Assembly (NCBI RefSeq): GCF_028609865.1
Contig: NZ_CP063194.1
Location: 744,001 to 808,000, forward strand
From: Corynebacterium jeddahense
GTDB taxonomy: Bacteria; Actinomycetota; Actinomycetes; Mycobacteriales; Mycobacteriaceae
Length of the DNA stretch: 64,000 nucleotides
Direction of reading: 5' to 3'
Shown here: positions 16,911 to 26,735 of the stretch, in pieces
Position numbering within the stretch: the first letter of the stretch is position 1
How the letters are laid out: the number at the start of each line of letters is the position of its first letter
Translations under genes and position numbers: made by a program
The notes under the pieces: generated by a model
Told to the model about the DNA's origin: nothing
Seen by the model: only the letters and a program-made list of their open reading frames with translations
The model's database searches: none

Positions 16911-17518
16911 TAGACCCACACCCCGGATGCGCCGCGGCGCCACGTGCCCACCAGGTTGGTGTCGATGATGCCGGTGGATTCCATCAGCGCGTACATGGTC
17001 ACCGGCCCCACAAAGGTGAAGCCGCGCTTCTTCAAATCCTTCGCCAGCTGCTCGGACTCCGCCGAGCGTGTCGGCACCTCCGCCATCGTGCGCGGCACCG
17101 GCGTGTTCGCCGGCTGGTAGGACCACACGAACTCGCCCAGGTGCGTGCCCTGTTCCCGCAGGTTGAGCGTTGCCTGGGCGTTTTTCACTGCTGCTTCGAG
17201 TTTGCGCCGGTTGCGGATCAAGGAAGCGTCGTCAAGCAAATGCTCGATGCTCATGCCTGCGACCTCCTCCGGGTTAAAACCGCGGAACGCCGCACGCAGA
17301 GCCTCGCGCTTCTGCAGGATCAGCCGCCACGACAGCCCCACCTGGAAGCCCTCGAGGCAGACGCGTTCAAACATGCCCTGCTCGTCGGTGACGGGCATGC
17401 CCCATTCGGTGTCGTAATACTCGCGCAAGAGGGGGTCGGTGGCGGCCCACGGCGGGCGCGCGAGCCCGTCGGGTCCGATGATTGGTGATCCTGGTGGTGT
17501 CGTGTTCGGTTCAGTCAT
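16910..17518 (-). CDS. tag: DNA-3-methyladenine glycosylase I
   Basis: A 202-residue enzyme that removes 3-methyladenine from alkylated DNA. Family parts visible are RPPWAATDPLLREYYDTEWG near the start, EGFQVGLSWRLILQKREALR, and FTFVGPVTMYALMESTGIID near the end. The glycosylase residues (Glu/Tyr/Trp pocket) lie in DTEWG and SW. The usual C-terminal zinc-binding His/Cys pair is not obvious. I chose the ATG at 17518 because the longer frame would run into the divergent doxX promoter. The gene is divergent from doxX. Confidence 0.9.
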   Translation of the reverse strand: MTEPNTTPPGSPIIGPDGLARPPWAATDPLLREYYDTEWGMPVTDEQGMFERVCLEGFQVGLSWRLILQKREALRAAFRGFNPEEVAGMSIEHLLDDASLIRNRRKLEAAVKNAQATLNLREQGTHLGEFVWSYQPANTPVPRTMAEVPTRSAESEQLAKDLKKRGFTFVGPVTMYALMESTGIIDTNLVGTWRRGASGVWV

Positions 17519-17557
17519 ACGTATCAGACTCGAATTTTGGCGTCTCGGTTCCCCGGG

Positions 17558-17563
17558 TACGCT
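17558..17563 (+). promoter_or_regulatory. -10 box of doxX-like gene (leaderless)
   Basis: TACGCT ends seven bases before the ATG at 17571, with no Shine-Dalgarno sequence between. Confidence 0.5.
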
Positions 17564-17570
17564 CGTTGGC

Positions 17571-17978
17571 ATGAATAGGCCCGCCGTCCGCGACTTCGCG
17601 CTGCTCCTGCTCCGCCTCGTGCTCGGCGCGGTGTTCGTCGCCCACGGCTACCAGCACTGGTTCGACGCGGGGATGAGCGCCACCGGCCGCGAGTTCGCGG
17701 ACCTGGGCGTGCCCCAGCCGCAGCTGTCCGCCTATCTTACGGGCACGGTGGAGCTTATCGGGGGCGCGTTCCTCGCCATCGGGCTGCTCACCACGATTGC
17801 GGCGTCGCTGCTCGCGCTGCTCGCCCTCGCCGCGACCTACTTTGTGCACCTGGGCAACGGGTTTTTCGTCGCGGACGGCGGGGTGGAGTACACGCTCGTG
17901 CTCGCTGCGTCGCTGTTCATGATCGTCGTCTTCGGCACCGGCCGCGCGAGCCTCGACGGAGTGCTCACGCGTGATTAG
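17571..17978 (+). CDS. DoxX-family membrane protein
   Basis: A 135-residue protein with four membrane helices. It begins MNRPAVRDFALLLLRLVLGA, then VFVAHGYQHWFDAG, a typical DoxX/MauE-like start. LTGTVELIGGAFLAIGLLT is the second conserved segment. In mycobacteria DoxX works with superoxide dismutase and a thiosulfate transferase in redox balance, but the family is broad and no such partners are adjacent. An upstream in-frame extension exists; the ATG placed seven bases after a -10 box is preferred. The end overlaps the next gene by eight bases. Confidence 0.82.
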   Translation: MNRPAVRDFALLLLRLVLGAVFVAHGYQHWFDAGMSATGREFADLGVPQPQLSAYLTGTVELIGGAFLAIGLLTTIAASLLALLALAATYFVHLGNGFFVADGGVEYTLVLAASLFMIVVFGTGRASLDGVLTRD

Positions 17979-18606
17979 CCACGAGGAGATCCAGGCGGCG
18001 CTTTCGTCGCGTATCGACGGCGAACCTACCGGCCTCGACGACGCCATCGTCGACGCGCACGTCTCCGGCTGCGACGAGTGCCGCGCGTTTCTCGACCGCT
18101 CGCTCGCCCTCGACCGCCAGCTGCACGCCGGGTCGCCCGCGCAGCTCGCCCCGCCGGTAGACCTGTCCGCGGCGATCCTGGCCGGCGTGGACGACGAGTG
18201 GCGCCGGTTCTCCCGCCGCCGCGAGCTCGGTCTCGCGGTGGGCAGGATCGCGCTGGTGACCATGGCGGCGGTGTGGGTGGTCTGGGCGGTGCGCCTCATT
18301 GTCTCGGGCGGGGAGGAGCCGGTGATCGCGTCGACGGCGTCGGTACGCTTCGGCGTCGCGCTCGCCCTCGGCTTCACCGCGTGGCGCCCGCAGCAGATCC
18401 CGGGCGTGCTGCTCATCGTGGGCACGATGTTCACGTTCACGCTCGGCTTCGCGGTGCGCGACGCCGTGCTGGGAATGGGGCAGTTCGAGCTCGCCGGCGT
18501 GCTCGTGCCGCTGCTCAGCCTCGCGGCACTCGTGTGGACCTGGGTGGCCGACCGCGGCGGTGCGTGGCGCAGGGCGTGGCGGATGCTCGACGCGAACCCG
18601 AGCTAG
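17971..18606 (+). CDS. zf-HC2 (anti-sigma-like) zinc-finger membrane protein
   Basis: A 211-residue protein. The N-terminal domain carries H30-x3-C34-x2-C37 (VDAHVSGCDECRAFL), the zinc-binding pattern of ZAS/zf-HC2 anti-sigma factors. About four TM helices follow (about 88-106, 118-134, 140-158, 168-190). It starts with GTG inside the end of the DoxX gene, so translation is coupled. No sigma-factor gene is adjacent, so it may bind a distant ECF sigma factor or have another role. The domain is clear; the partner is unknown. Confidence 0.75.
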   Translation: MISHEEIQAALSSRIDGEPTGLDDAIVDAHVSGCDECRAFLDRSLALDRQLHAGSPAQLAPPVDLSAAILAGVDDEWRRFSRRRELGLAVGRIALVTMAAVWVVWAVRLIVSGGEEPVIASTASVRFGVALALGFTAWRPQQIPGVLLIVGTMFTFTLGFAVRDAVLGMGQFELAGVLVPLLSLAALVWTWVADRGGAWRRAWRMLDANPS

Positions 18607-18631
18607 CTCCCCGGCCGCGCCCGTGCCAGGG

Positions 18632-20275
18632 CTACTTCCAGCTCGGCAGCCACATGATGGACTCGTACCAGGAATCCGGGATCATGTAGCCGTAGAGGAT
18701 CGGGGACCAGTAGAGGAAGCTGGCCACCACAAGCGCGATGTAGACGATCACCGCGAGCTGCCCCCAGCGCAACTCCACGCCAGCGAGCTTGTTCACCCAG
18801 CTCCACGTCACCGGCCCGCCCTTCTGGGCGACGTTGCCCAGCATGAGCGCGATGAGGACGATGGTGAACGGCACGAGCGCGGTGGCGTAGAAGAAGTACA
18901 TCTGGCGGTCGAACGCGGCCAGCCACGGCAGGAAGCCCGCGGCGAAGGCGATCACCGGCACGATCACCCGGTAGTCCTTGCGGGTGAGCCACACGTAGCA
19001 CGCCCAGAGCAGCACCGGGACGGTGAGCCACCAGATGGCGGGGGTGCCAAACATGTAGATCATCTCCCGGCACTTCCCGTCGCCGGACGCCATGGAGCAG
19101 TCCAAGTCGGTGGCGGAGTAGTAGAGGATCGGGCGCGCGGAGACAAGCCACGCCCACGGCTTGGAGTCCCACGGGTGGTGGTGGCCCGAGGACGACGTCA
19201 GCGACGCGTGGAATTTGAGCACCGAGAGGTGGTAGTACAGCCAGCCGGCGACCGGCTCGGGCAGGTTCTCCAGCCACGGCCACTCGGAGCCGGCGATGGT
19301 GCCGTCGGACAGCGAGTGGCGGTACACCGAGGTCTCGGAGGCGAACCAGGCGCGCCAGGACCAGAGGTAGAGCACCACGGGCACGAGGACGAGGGACGCG
19401 AGGGCCGGAGGGACGTCGCGAAGCAGCGTGCCCGCAATCGGCTTCTCAACGCCGTAGCGGCGGCGCAAGAAGAGATCCCAGAACGAGGAGAGCAGGCCGA
19501 AGAACATGATCAGGCCCGACCACTTCACCGACAGTGAGAGGCCGAGCAGCACGCCGGTGGCGAAGCGCCACCAGCGGAAGCCCAGGCGCGGGCCGTACGG
19601 GCCGGCGGTCTCGAGCTTGCCGGCGAGCCACGCATCGTGCCAGCGCTCGTGTACCTGGCGCATGTCACCGGCAATGGTCCACGCGGCCATGACGATGAAG
19701 AGCACCTGGAAGACGTCGAGCATGCCGAACTTCGCGGACACGAGCAGCACGCCGTCGCACAGCGCGATGACGCCGGCGAGGACGGCGATGCTGGTGGACT
19801 GGCTCACGCGCCGGGCGAGCAGGAATGTGAAGACGATGACGGCGACGCCGAACAGCGCGGTCATGATGCGCCAGCCGAGCGGGGTGTAGCCGAAGACCGT
19901 CTCGCCCATGGCGAGCAGCTGCTTGCCCAGCGGCGGGTGCACGACGAGGCCGTAGGCGGGGTTGGACTCGATGCCGCCGAGGACCGGGTTGAACCGGTCG
20001 CGCACCATGTCCCAGCCCTGCGGCACGTAGTGCTTCTCGTCGAAGACAGGGGTGCCGGAGCTTGTCGGCTCGGTCAGCCCGAGGAAGCGCGTGAAGGCCG
20101 CGAGCAAGCCGATGACCGTCACGGCGACGGTGTCGCGCCGCGTCCAGGGGGTGGTCACCGGCGCGCTCGGGGCGGGCCGCTTCGGGTGCAGCCCGCTTGC
20201 TGCGCCGACAGCCGCCGCACCGGGTGCGTGGTCCGGTCCGTTGGTTTCGTGTGCTGTGCTCGCGATAGTGGTCAC
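18632..20275 (-). CDS. pmt: Protein O-mannosyltransferase Pmt (GT39)
   Basis: A 547-residue multi-spanning enzyme that moves mannose from polyprenyl-phosphate-mannose to Ser/Thr of exported proteins. The acidic catalytic pair is D79-E80 in GTPVFDEKHYVPQ, in the first outer loop; YGLVVHPPLGKQLLAMGETV is the conserved second stretch. Eleven or so TM helices follow, with a PMT C-terminal four-TM domain at the end. The start is the GTG at 20275, because the long frame upstream runs across rsmI with no homology. Synteny with Rv1002c supports the call. Divergent from rsmI. Confidence 0.92.
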   Translation of the reverse strand: MTTIASTAHETNGPDHAPGAAAVGAASGLHPKRPAPSAPVTTPWTRRDTVAVTVIGLLAAFTRFLGLTEPTSSGTPVFDEKHYVPQGWDMVRDRFNPVLGGIESNPAYGLVVHPPLGKQLLAMGETVFGYTPLGWRIMTALFGVAVIVFTFLLARRVSQSTSIAVLAGVIALCDGVLLVSAKFGMLDVFQVLFIVMAAWTIAGDMRQVHERWHDAWLAGKLETAGPYGPRLGFRWWRFATGVLLGLSLSVKWSGLIMFFGLLSSFWDLFLRRRYGVEKPIAGTLLRDVPPALASLVLVPVVLYLWSWRAWFASETSVYRHSLSDGTIAGSEWPWLENLPEPVAGWLYYHLSVLKFHASLTSSSGHHHPWDSKPWAWLVSARPILYYSATDLDCSMASGDGKCREMIYMFGTPAIWWLTVPVLLWACYVWLTRKDYRVIVPVIAFAAGFLPWLAAFDRQMYFFYATALVPFTIVLIALMLGNVAQKGGPVTWSWVNKLAGVELRWGQLAVIVYIALVVASFLYWSPILYGYMIPDSWYESIMWLPSWK

Positions 20276-20301
20276 GGACGAAGATACTAGCGCCTGGCGC
20301 G

Positions 20302-20307
20302 TATGCT
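20302..20307 (+). promoter_or_regulatory. -10 box of rsmI (leaderless)
   Basis: TATGCT ends eight bases before the rsmI ATG, with no ribosome binding site between. Confidence 0.55.
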
Positions 20308-20315
20308 TTACCTCT

Positions 20316-21221
20316 ATGTCCGCCCCGCACGATTCCTTCGCCACCGAGGCCGACGCCGCGGCCGGTACCGAGGCCGATGTCGCGGCGTCGCTCCCGCCGA
20401 CCGGGATCGTGCTCGCGGCCACCCCGCTGGGCAACATCGCGGACGCCTCGCCGCGCCTCGCCCACGCGCTCGGCAGCGCGGACGTCGTCGCCGCGGAGGA
20501 CACCCGCCGCACCCGGGCGCTCGCCGCCGCGCTCGAGGTGGAGATCACCGGGCGCGTCGTGTCCAACTTCGACCACAACGAGGACGCCCGCGCGCAGGAC
20601 CTCCTCGACGCGGCGCGCACCGGCACCGTCCTCGTGGTCACCGACGCCGGCATGCCGCTCGTCTCCGACCCCGGCCACTCCATCGTCGCCGCCGCGCACG
20701 ACGCGGGCGTCCCGGTCACCTGCATCCCCGGGCCGTCGGCGGTGACCACGGCGCTCGCGCTGTCCGGCCTCAACGTCGGACACTTCATCTTCGACGGCTT
20801 CGCGCCCCGCAAGCCCGGCGCGCGCCGGGCGTGGCTCGAGTCGCTCGCGGGCGAGCGCCGCGCCGTGTGCTGCTTCGAGTCCCCGCACCGCATTGAGCAG
20901 TTGCTTATCGACGCCGCCAGCGTCCTCGGCCGCGACCGCCGCGCCGCGGTGTGCCGCGAGCTGACCAAGACGTACGAGGAGGTCAAGCGCGGCACCCTCG
21001 GCGAGCTGGCCGAGTGGGCGGCCGGGGGCGTGCGCGGGGAGATCACGCTCGTCATCGAGGGCGGGGAGACCGAGCAGCGCGAGCCGGAGGATTTGGTCGG
21101 GCAGGTGGCGGAGCTCGTCGATACGGGCGAGCGCCTCAAGGACGCGGTGAAACGGGTGGCCAAGGAGCACGGCGTGAAGGTGGGGGACCTCTACGACGCG
21201 GCGCTCGCGGCGCGGGGGTAG
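20316..21221 (+). CDS. rsmI: 16S rRNA (cytidine-1402-2'-O)-methyltransferase
   Basis: A 301-residue SAM-dependent methyltransferase of the tetrapyrrole-methylase fold. It methylates the ribose of C1402 in the decoding centre. Motifs are IVLAATPLGNIADASPR near residue 30, AEDTRRT (about 62), VTDAGMPLVSDPG (about 108), PGPSAVTTALALSG and FESPHRIEQLL. The first 28 residues are an extension rich in Ala/Asp. The start follows a -10 box by eight bases. The position beside pmt matches M. tuberculosis Rv1003. Confidence 0.94.
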   Translation: MSAPHDSFATEADAAAGTEADVAASLPPTGIVLAATPLGNIADASPRLAHALGSADVVAAEDTRRTRALAAALEVEITGRVVSNFDHNEDARAQDLLDAARTGTVLVVTDAGMPLVSDPGHSIVAAAHDAGVPVTCIPGPSAVTTALALSGLNVGHFIFDGFAPRKPGARRAWLESLAGERRAVCCFESPHRIEQLLIDAASVLGRDRRAAVCRELTKTYEEVKRGTLGELAEWAAGGVRGEITLVIEGGETEQREPEDLVGQVAELVDTGERLKDAVKRVAKEHGVKVGDLYDAALAARG

Positions 21222-21334
21222 GGGTCGGGCACGCCTCGCGTGCCTCAAGCCGCGCGCGAAGTAGCGAATTTCGCTTGACGACGCCCTCCGGTTTCGGCCC
21301 CGCCGGCATTTCCGTGCCGCGCGGGGCCATAACT

Positions 21335-21340
21335 TATGCT
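21335..21340 (+). promoter_or_regulatory. -10 box of metG (contains a decoy ATG)
   Basis: TATGCT contains the ATG at 21336 that begins the longest open frame. The next in-frame ATG, at 21348, lies seven bases beyond the box, so it is the likely leaderless start. Confidence 0.6.
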
Positions 21341-21347
21341 GGTTGGC

Positions 21348-23192
21348 ATGACTGCTGCTGAGACCAACCAAAACGTTCTTGTGTGCGTTGCCTGGCCGTA
21401 CGCCAACGGCCCGCGCCACATCGGCCACGTCGCCGGCTTCGGCGTGCCCTCCGACGTCTTCGCCCGCTACCAGCGAATGACCGGCAAGAACGTGCTCATG
21501 GTCTCCGGTACCGACGAGCACGGCACGCCCCTGCTCGTGCAGGCGGACAAGGAAGGCGTGACCGTCAAGGAGCTCGCGGACCGCTACAACGCCCAGATCG
21601 TTGAGGACCTCGCTGGCCTCGGCCTGTCCTACGACCTGTTCACCCGCACCACCACCCGCAACCACTACGCGGTGGTGCAGGAGCTGTTCCGGGGCCTCAA
21701 CGACAACGGCTACATGGTCAAGGAGACCACGAAGGGTGCGATCTCGCCGTCGACAGGCCGTACGCTCCCGGACCGCTACATCGAGGGCACCTGCCCGATC
21801 TGCGGCGCCACCGACGCCCGCGGCGACCAGTGCGACACCTGCGGCAACCAGCTCGACCCGGCGGACCTGATCAACCCGGTGTCCAAGATCAACGGCGAGA
21901 CCCCGGAGTTCATCGAGACCGAGCACTACATGCTCGACCTGCCCGCGCTGCACGGCGCGCTCGAAGCGTGGCTGTCCACCCGCGAGGACTGGCGCCCGAA
22001 CGTGCTGAAGTTCTCGCTCAACCTGCTCGAGGACATGCGCCCGCGTGCGATGACGCGCGACATCGACTGGGGCATCCCGATCCCGGTGGAGGACTGGCAG
22101 GACAACCCGTCGAAGAAGCTCTACGTCTGGTTCGACGCCGTGGTGGGCTACCTGTCCGCCTCCATCGAGTGGGCCCACCGCTCCGGCAACCCGGACGCGT
22201 GGAAGGACTTCTGGCAGGACCCTGCCACGCCCGGCTACTACTTCATGGGCAAGGACAACATCACGTTCCACTCCCAGATCTGGCCCGCGGAGCTGCTCGG
22301 TTACGCCGGCAAGGGCTCGAAGGGCGGCGAGGCCCACGAGCTCGGCGAGCTGAACCTGCCCACCGAGGTCGTCTCTTCCGAGTTCCTCACCATGTCCGGC
22401 TCGAAGTTCTCCTCGTCGAAGGGCGTGGTCATTTACGTCAAGGACTTCCTCAAGGAGTTCGGCCCCGACCCGCTGCGCTACTTCATCGCCGTCGCCGGCC
22501 CGGAGAACAACGACACCGACTTCACCTGGGACGAGTTCGTTCGCCGCGTGAACAACGAGCTGGCCAACGGGTGGGGCAACCTGGTCAACCGCACCGTGTC
22601 CATGGCGCACAAGAACTTCGGGCAGGTCCCCGTGCCGGGCGAGCTTGAAGACGCCGACGAGCGCATCCTCGCCCTCGCCGCCGAGACGTTCGACACGGCC
22701 GGCGCCGACCTGGCGAAGGCGCACTTCAAGGCCGCCATCACGAAAGTCATGCACGTTGTCGGCGAGGCCAACGCTTACATCGCGGAGCAGGAGCCGTGGA
22801 AGCTGGCGAAGGACGATGCCCAGCGCGAGCGCCTGGCCACCGTGCTGTGGACCGCGCTGCAGGTGGTCAGCGACTGCAACGCCATGCTCACCCCGTTCCT
22901 CCCGCACACCGCCCAGAAGGTGCACGAGACCCTCGGCCGCACCGGGGTGTGGGCCGCCGAGCCGCGCGTGGAGGAGGTTGTGGACGACGCGGACTACAAC
23001 CTCGTCGGCGTCGGCCTGCCCGAGAAGGGGCAGACCTACCTCACCATCACCGGCGACTACACCCAGCAGCAGGCCGTGTGGCAGCGCGTGGACGCCGTCC
23101 CCGGTACGCCGCTTGCGAAGCCGGAGCCGCTCATCGCGAAGCTCGACCCGGAGCTCGGCGAGACCGGCCCGGAGTGGGCGCCGGTGCAGTAG
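21348..23192 (+). CDS. metG: Methionyl-tRNA synthetase
   Basis: A 614-residue class I synthetase charging tRNA-Met. [20 protein letters not shown] contains the HIGH signature. The zinc knuckle has CPIC and CDTC near residues 148-166. FSSSKG replaces the KMSKS loop in the form [11 protein letters not shown] (about 350), and the anticodon-binding helical domain fills the C-terminus. There is no C-terminal tRNA-binding domain. The start at 21348 is preferred to 21336, whose ATG lies in the -10 box. A large hairpin at 23244-23310 follows. Confidence 0.95.
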   Translation: MTAAETNQNVLVCVAWPYANGPRHIGHVAGFGVPSDVFARYQRMTGKNVLMVSGTDEHGTPLLVQADKEGVTVKELADRYNAQIVEDLAGLGLSYDLFTRTTTRNHYAVVQELFRGLNDNGYMVKETTKGAISPSTGRTLPDRYIEGTCPICGATDARGDQCDTCGNQLDPADLINPVSKINGETPEFIETEHYMLDLPALHGALEAWLSTREDWRPNVLKFSLNLLEDMRPRAMTRDIDWGIPIPVEDWQDNPSKKLYVWFDAVVGYLSASIEWAHRSGNPDAWKDFWQDPATPGYYFMGKDNITFHSQIWPAELLGYAGKGSKGGEAHELGELNLPTEVVSSEFLTMSGSKFSSSKGVVIYVKDFLKEFGPDPLRYFIAVAGPENNDTDFTWDEFVRRVNNELANGWGNLVNRTVSMAHKNFGQVPVPGELEDADERILALAAETFDTAGADLAKAHFKAAITKVMHVVGEANAYIAEQEPWKLAKDDAQRERLATVLWTALQVVSDCNAMLTPFLPHTAQKVHETLGRTGVWAAEPRVEEVVDDADYNLVGVGLPEKGQTYLTITGDYTQQQAVWQRVDAVPGTPLAKPEPLIAKLDPELGETGPEWAPVQ

Positions 23193-23243
23193 GGGGTCGG
23201 CGGCGGGCGACGTCCGAGCCCGGGTCGGCGCCCCAGTTCGGCA

Positions 23244-23310
23244 GATCCAGCTACCAGGACCCAGCTAATCGCCATCCAGAGCCGATTAGCTGGGTCTTAG
23301 TAGCTGGATC
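23244..23310. repeat. 67-nt palindromic hairpin between convergent genes
   Basis: Two 28-base arms (23244-23271 and 23283-23310) are complementary at 25 positions around an 11-nt loop. Each arm holds two copies of the CCAGCTA core (for example GATCCAGCTAC and GACCCAGCTAATCG). There is no T run on either side, so it is not a standard terminator. It may work as a bidirectional terminator or mRNA end, or be a dispersed palindromic element. The 188-nt gap (23193-23380) contains nothing else I recognise. Confidence 0.85.
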
Positions 23311-23380
23311 CGCGGTTTTGGGGCGGTGGGGGCGTGGTGCGGGCGTGGTGCGGGGGCGTGGTGAGGGGGCGCCGCCCGCG

Positions 23381-23773
23381 CTACAGGAACTGCCCGAGGA
23401 ACTCCGTGAGCTTTCCGGGCTCTTCGTCCTCGAAGCGCTGGTCCACGACGACAAGCGGCGCGGTGTACTTCTCGCCGGGCCCGCCCGGGTCTTTGACGAC
23501 GACGAGGTCGGTGCCGTAGGCGTCGCTAAGCAACTGCCACGAGAAGCCCTCGCGAACGAGCGCCTGGCCGAGCGCGGTGCCGTAGAGGCGCGCGGTCTCG
23601 CCGCGTGGGTAGGAGCGGCGCGCGTCGAGGGGGAGCGCGAGGTAGTCGGCGAGTTCCGCCTCGAAGGACCCGACGATGTCGGCGGGGGAGCCGTTGACGC
23701 CGCGGCCGGCGGCTTCGGCGAGGTCGGCGTCGATTTGGGTCTGGGTAGCTGAGTCGATGTCTGCAAATGCCAT
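23381..23773 (-). CDS. Hypothetical protein (possibly DUF3806-like)
   Basis: About 130 residues starting MAFADIDSATQTQIDADLAE; an ATG three codons upstream (23782) is an alternative. Helical N-terminal half, then ARLYGTALGQALVREGFSWQ and LVVVKDPGGPGEKYTAPLVV. These hydrophobic and Gly/Trp positions recall DUF3806, but I cannot confirm it. No signal peptide or TM. It is divergent from tatD with only 12 bases between start codons, and converges on metG across the hairpin. Confidence 0.65.
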   Translation of the reverse strand: MAFADIDSATQTQIDADLAEAAGRGVNGSPADIVGSFEAELADYLALPLDARRSYPRGETARLYGTALGQALVREGFSWQLLSDAYGTDLVVVKDPGGPGEKYTAPLVVVDQRFEDEEPGKLTEFLGQFL

Positions 23774-23778
23774 AGTCT
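23773..23778 (+). promoter_or_regulatory. -10 box of tatD (leaderless)
   Basis: TAGTCT ends seven bases before the tatD ATG and touches the start codon of the divergent gene. No ribosome binding site separates it from tatD. Confidence 0.45.
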
Positions 23779-23785
23779 GCATCGT

Positions 23786-24622
23786 ATGAGCAAGAAGAAA
23801 CCTCGTCCCACTCCCGTGCCCGCCGAGCCGATCCCCGGCCTCGTCGACGCCCACACCCACCTCGCCTCCTGCGGCGCGCGCACGCAGGAGGAGGTCGACG
23901 CAATCGTGGGCCGCGCGCTGGCCGCCGGGGTGGAGCGGATGTGCACCGTCGGCGACGGGCTCGCGGAGGCGGAGGACGCGCTCGCGGCCGCGCACATGCA
24001 CGAGCGGGTGTTCGCGGCGTGCGCGATCCACCCGACGAGGGCGCTCGAGCTTGACGACGCCGCACGCGTCCGCCTCACCGCCATGGCCGCCGACGAGCGC
24101 TGCGTGGCGGTGGGGGAGACCGGCATCGACACGTACTGGCTCACCCACGACGCCGAGGGAACCGCCCCGCTCGAGGTGCAGGAGGAGGCGTTTCGCTGGC
24201 ACATCGAGCTCGCCGTGGAGTCGGGCAAGGCGCTCATGATCCACAACCGGGAGGGCGACGCGGCGATGCTGCGCATCCTCGACGACGCGCCGCGACCGGA
24301 GCACGTCATCCTGCACTGCTTCTCGTCCCCGCTCGACGTGGCGCGCGAGGCGATCGAGCGCGGCTACGTGCTCAGCTTCGCCGGCAACGTCACGTTCAAG
24401 CGCAACGAGGAGCTGCGCGAGGCGGCGCGGCTCGCCCCGCCCGGGCAGCTGCTCGTGGAGACGGACGCGCCGTACATGACGCCGGAGCCGTTCCGCGGGG
24501 CGCGCAACGAGCCGTCGCTCATCGGCCACACCGCGCGCGTTCTCGCCGATGCGAGGGGCATGGAAGTGGCCGATGTGGCTCGTGAGATTGGAGAGACGTT
24601 TTCCCGGGTCTATGGGGTGTGA
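23786..24622 (+). CDS. tatD: TatD-family metal-dependent deoxyribonuclease
   Basis: A 278-residue TIM-barrel hydrolase. LVDAHTHLASCG provides the first metal-binding His pair, AVGETGID the Glu, MIHNRE and HCFSS the later histidines, and LLVETDAPYMTPEPFRG the final Asp. It acts on DNA 3' ends and may contribute to repair or DNA turnover. The basic first 15 residues (SKKKPRPTPVPAEP) are an extension. Order metG-tatD-rpfB-ksgA-ispE equals Rv1007c-Rv1011 apart from the extra gene at 23381. Confidence 0.93.
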   Translation: MSKKKPRPTPVPAEPIPGLVDAHTHLASCGARTQEEVDAIVGRALAAGVERMCTVGDGLAEAEDALAAAHMHERVFAACAIHPTRALELDDAARVRLTAMAADERCVAVGETGIDTYWLTHDAEGTAPLEVQEEAFRWHIELAVESGKALMIHNREGDAAMLRILDDAPRPEHVILHCFSSPLDVAREAIERGYVLSFAGNVTFKRNEELREAARLAPPGQLLVETDAPYMTPEPFRGARNEPSLIGHTARVLADARGMEVADVAREIGETFSRVYGV

Positions 24623-24653
24623 CCTCGACACATAGGCGCGGGCAAGGCCTTGA

Positions 24654-25871
<1,218 letters not shown>

Positions 25872-26735
25872 ATGGCGCAGTCGCAGCTGCTCGGCCCCGC
25901 GGAGATCCGCGAGCTTGCGGCCGAGCTCGACGTCACGCCCACGAAGAAGCTGGGCCAGAACTTCCTCCACGACCCGAACACGGTGCGCATGATCGTCGCG
26001 GCGGCGGAGCTCGAGCCGGACGACGTCGTCGTCGAGGTCGGTCCCGGCCTCGGCTCGCTCACGCTCGGGCTCGTGGACACGGTCTCGCGCGTCGCCGCCC
26101 TCGAGATCGATCCGCGCCTCGCCGGCCGCCTGCCGCGCACCGTCGCCGAGCGCGCGCCGGAGTTCGCCGACCGCCTCGCCGTCATCAACACCGACGCGCT
26201 CCAGGCGCGCCGGGCCGACCTCGCCGCGGTCGGCGCAGAGCCGACGGCCCTGGTCGCCAACCTGCCCTACAACGTGTCGGTGCCGGTGCTGCTGCATTTG
26301 CTGGCGGAGCTGCCGTCGATACGCAGAGTGCTCGTCATGGTGCAAAAGGAGGTCGCCGACCGCCTCGCCGCAACGCCCGGCTCGAAGGTGTACGGCGTGC
26401 CCAGCGTCAAGGCCGCGTTCTACGGCGACGTCTCGCGCGCCGGGACGATCGGCAAAAACGTCTTTTGGCCGGCGCCGAACATCGAGTCGGGGCTCGTGCG
26501 TATCGACGTCACCTCCGGCCACCCCCGTGACCTGCGCGACGCCGTGTTCCCGCTGGTCGACGCTGCGTTCGCCCAGCGCCGCAAGACGCTGCGCTCAACG
26601 CTCGCGCCGCTCTACGGCTCGGCGGCGGACGCGGAGGAGGCGCTGCGCGCGGCCGGGATCGACCCGGGCCTGCGCGGCGAGAAGCTCACCGTGGACGACT
26701 TCGTCCGGCTCGGGGAGGCCCGCCGTGGTGCGTGA
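25872..26735 (+). CDS. ksgA: 16S rRNA dimethyladenosine transferase
   Basis: A 287-residue RsmA/KsgA enzyme that dimethylates two adjacent adenines of the 3' hairpin of 16S r[32 protein letters not shown] (SAM motif I), [17 protein letters not shown] (catalytic NLPY) and [15 protein letters not shown] are the family's landmarks. The start codon abuts the rpfB stop, and the 3' end overlaps ispE, so rpfB-ksgA-ispE form an operon. Confidence 0.96.
   Translation: MAQSQLLGPAEIRELAAELDVTPTKKLGQNFLHDPNTVRMIVAAAELEPDDVVVEVGPGLGSLTLGLVDTVSRVAALEIDPRLAGRLPRTVAERAPEFADRLAVINTDALQARRADLAAVGAEPTALVANLPYNVSVPVLLHLLAELPSIRRVLVMVQKEVADRLAATPGSKVYGVPSVKAAFYGDVSRAGTIGKNVFWPAPNIESGLVRIDVTSGHPRDLRDAVFPLVDAAFAQRRKTLRSTLAPLYGSAADAEEALRAAGIDPGLRGEKLTVDDFVRLGEARRGA

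Noticed and set aside
18632..21163. Pmt read as an 843-residue protein.
   Set aside because: Residues before the GTG at 20275 are antisense to rsmI and Ser/Ala-rich without meaning.
19665..22925. A minus-strand open frame of more than 1000 codons across pmt, rsmI and metG.
   Set aside because: It is the mirror of real genes in GC-rich DNA. Its translation is Arg/Val/Gly/His-rich without any domain, and rsmI and metG on the other strand have full family motifs.
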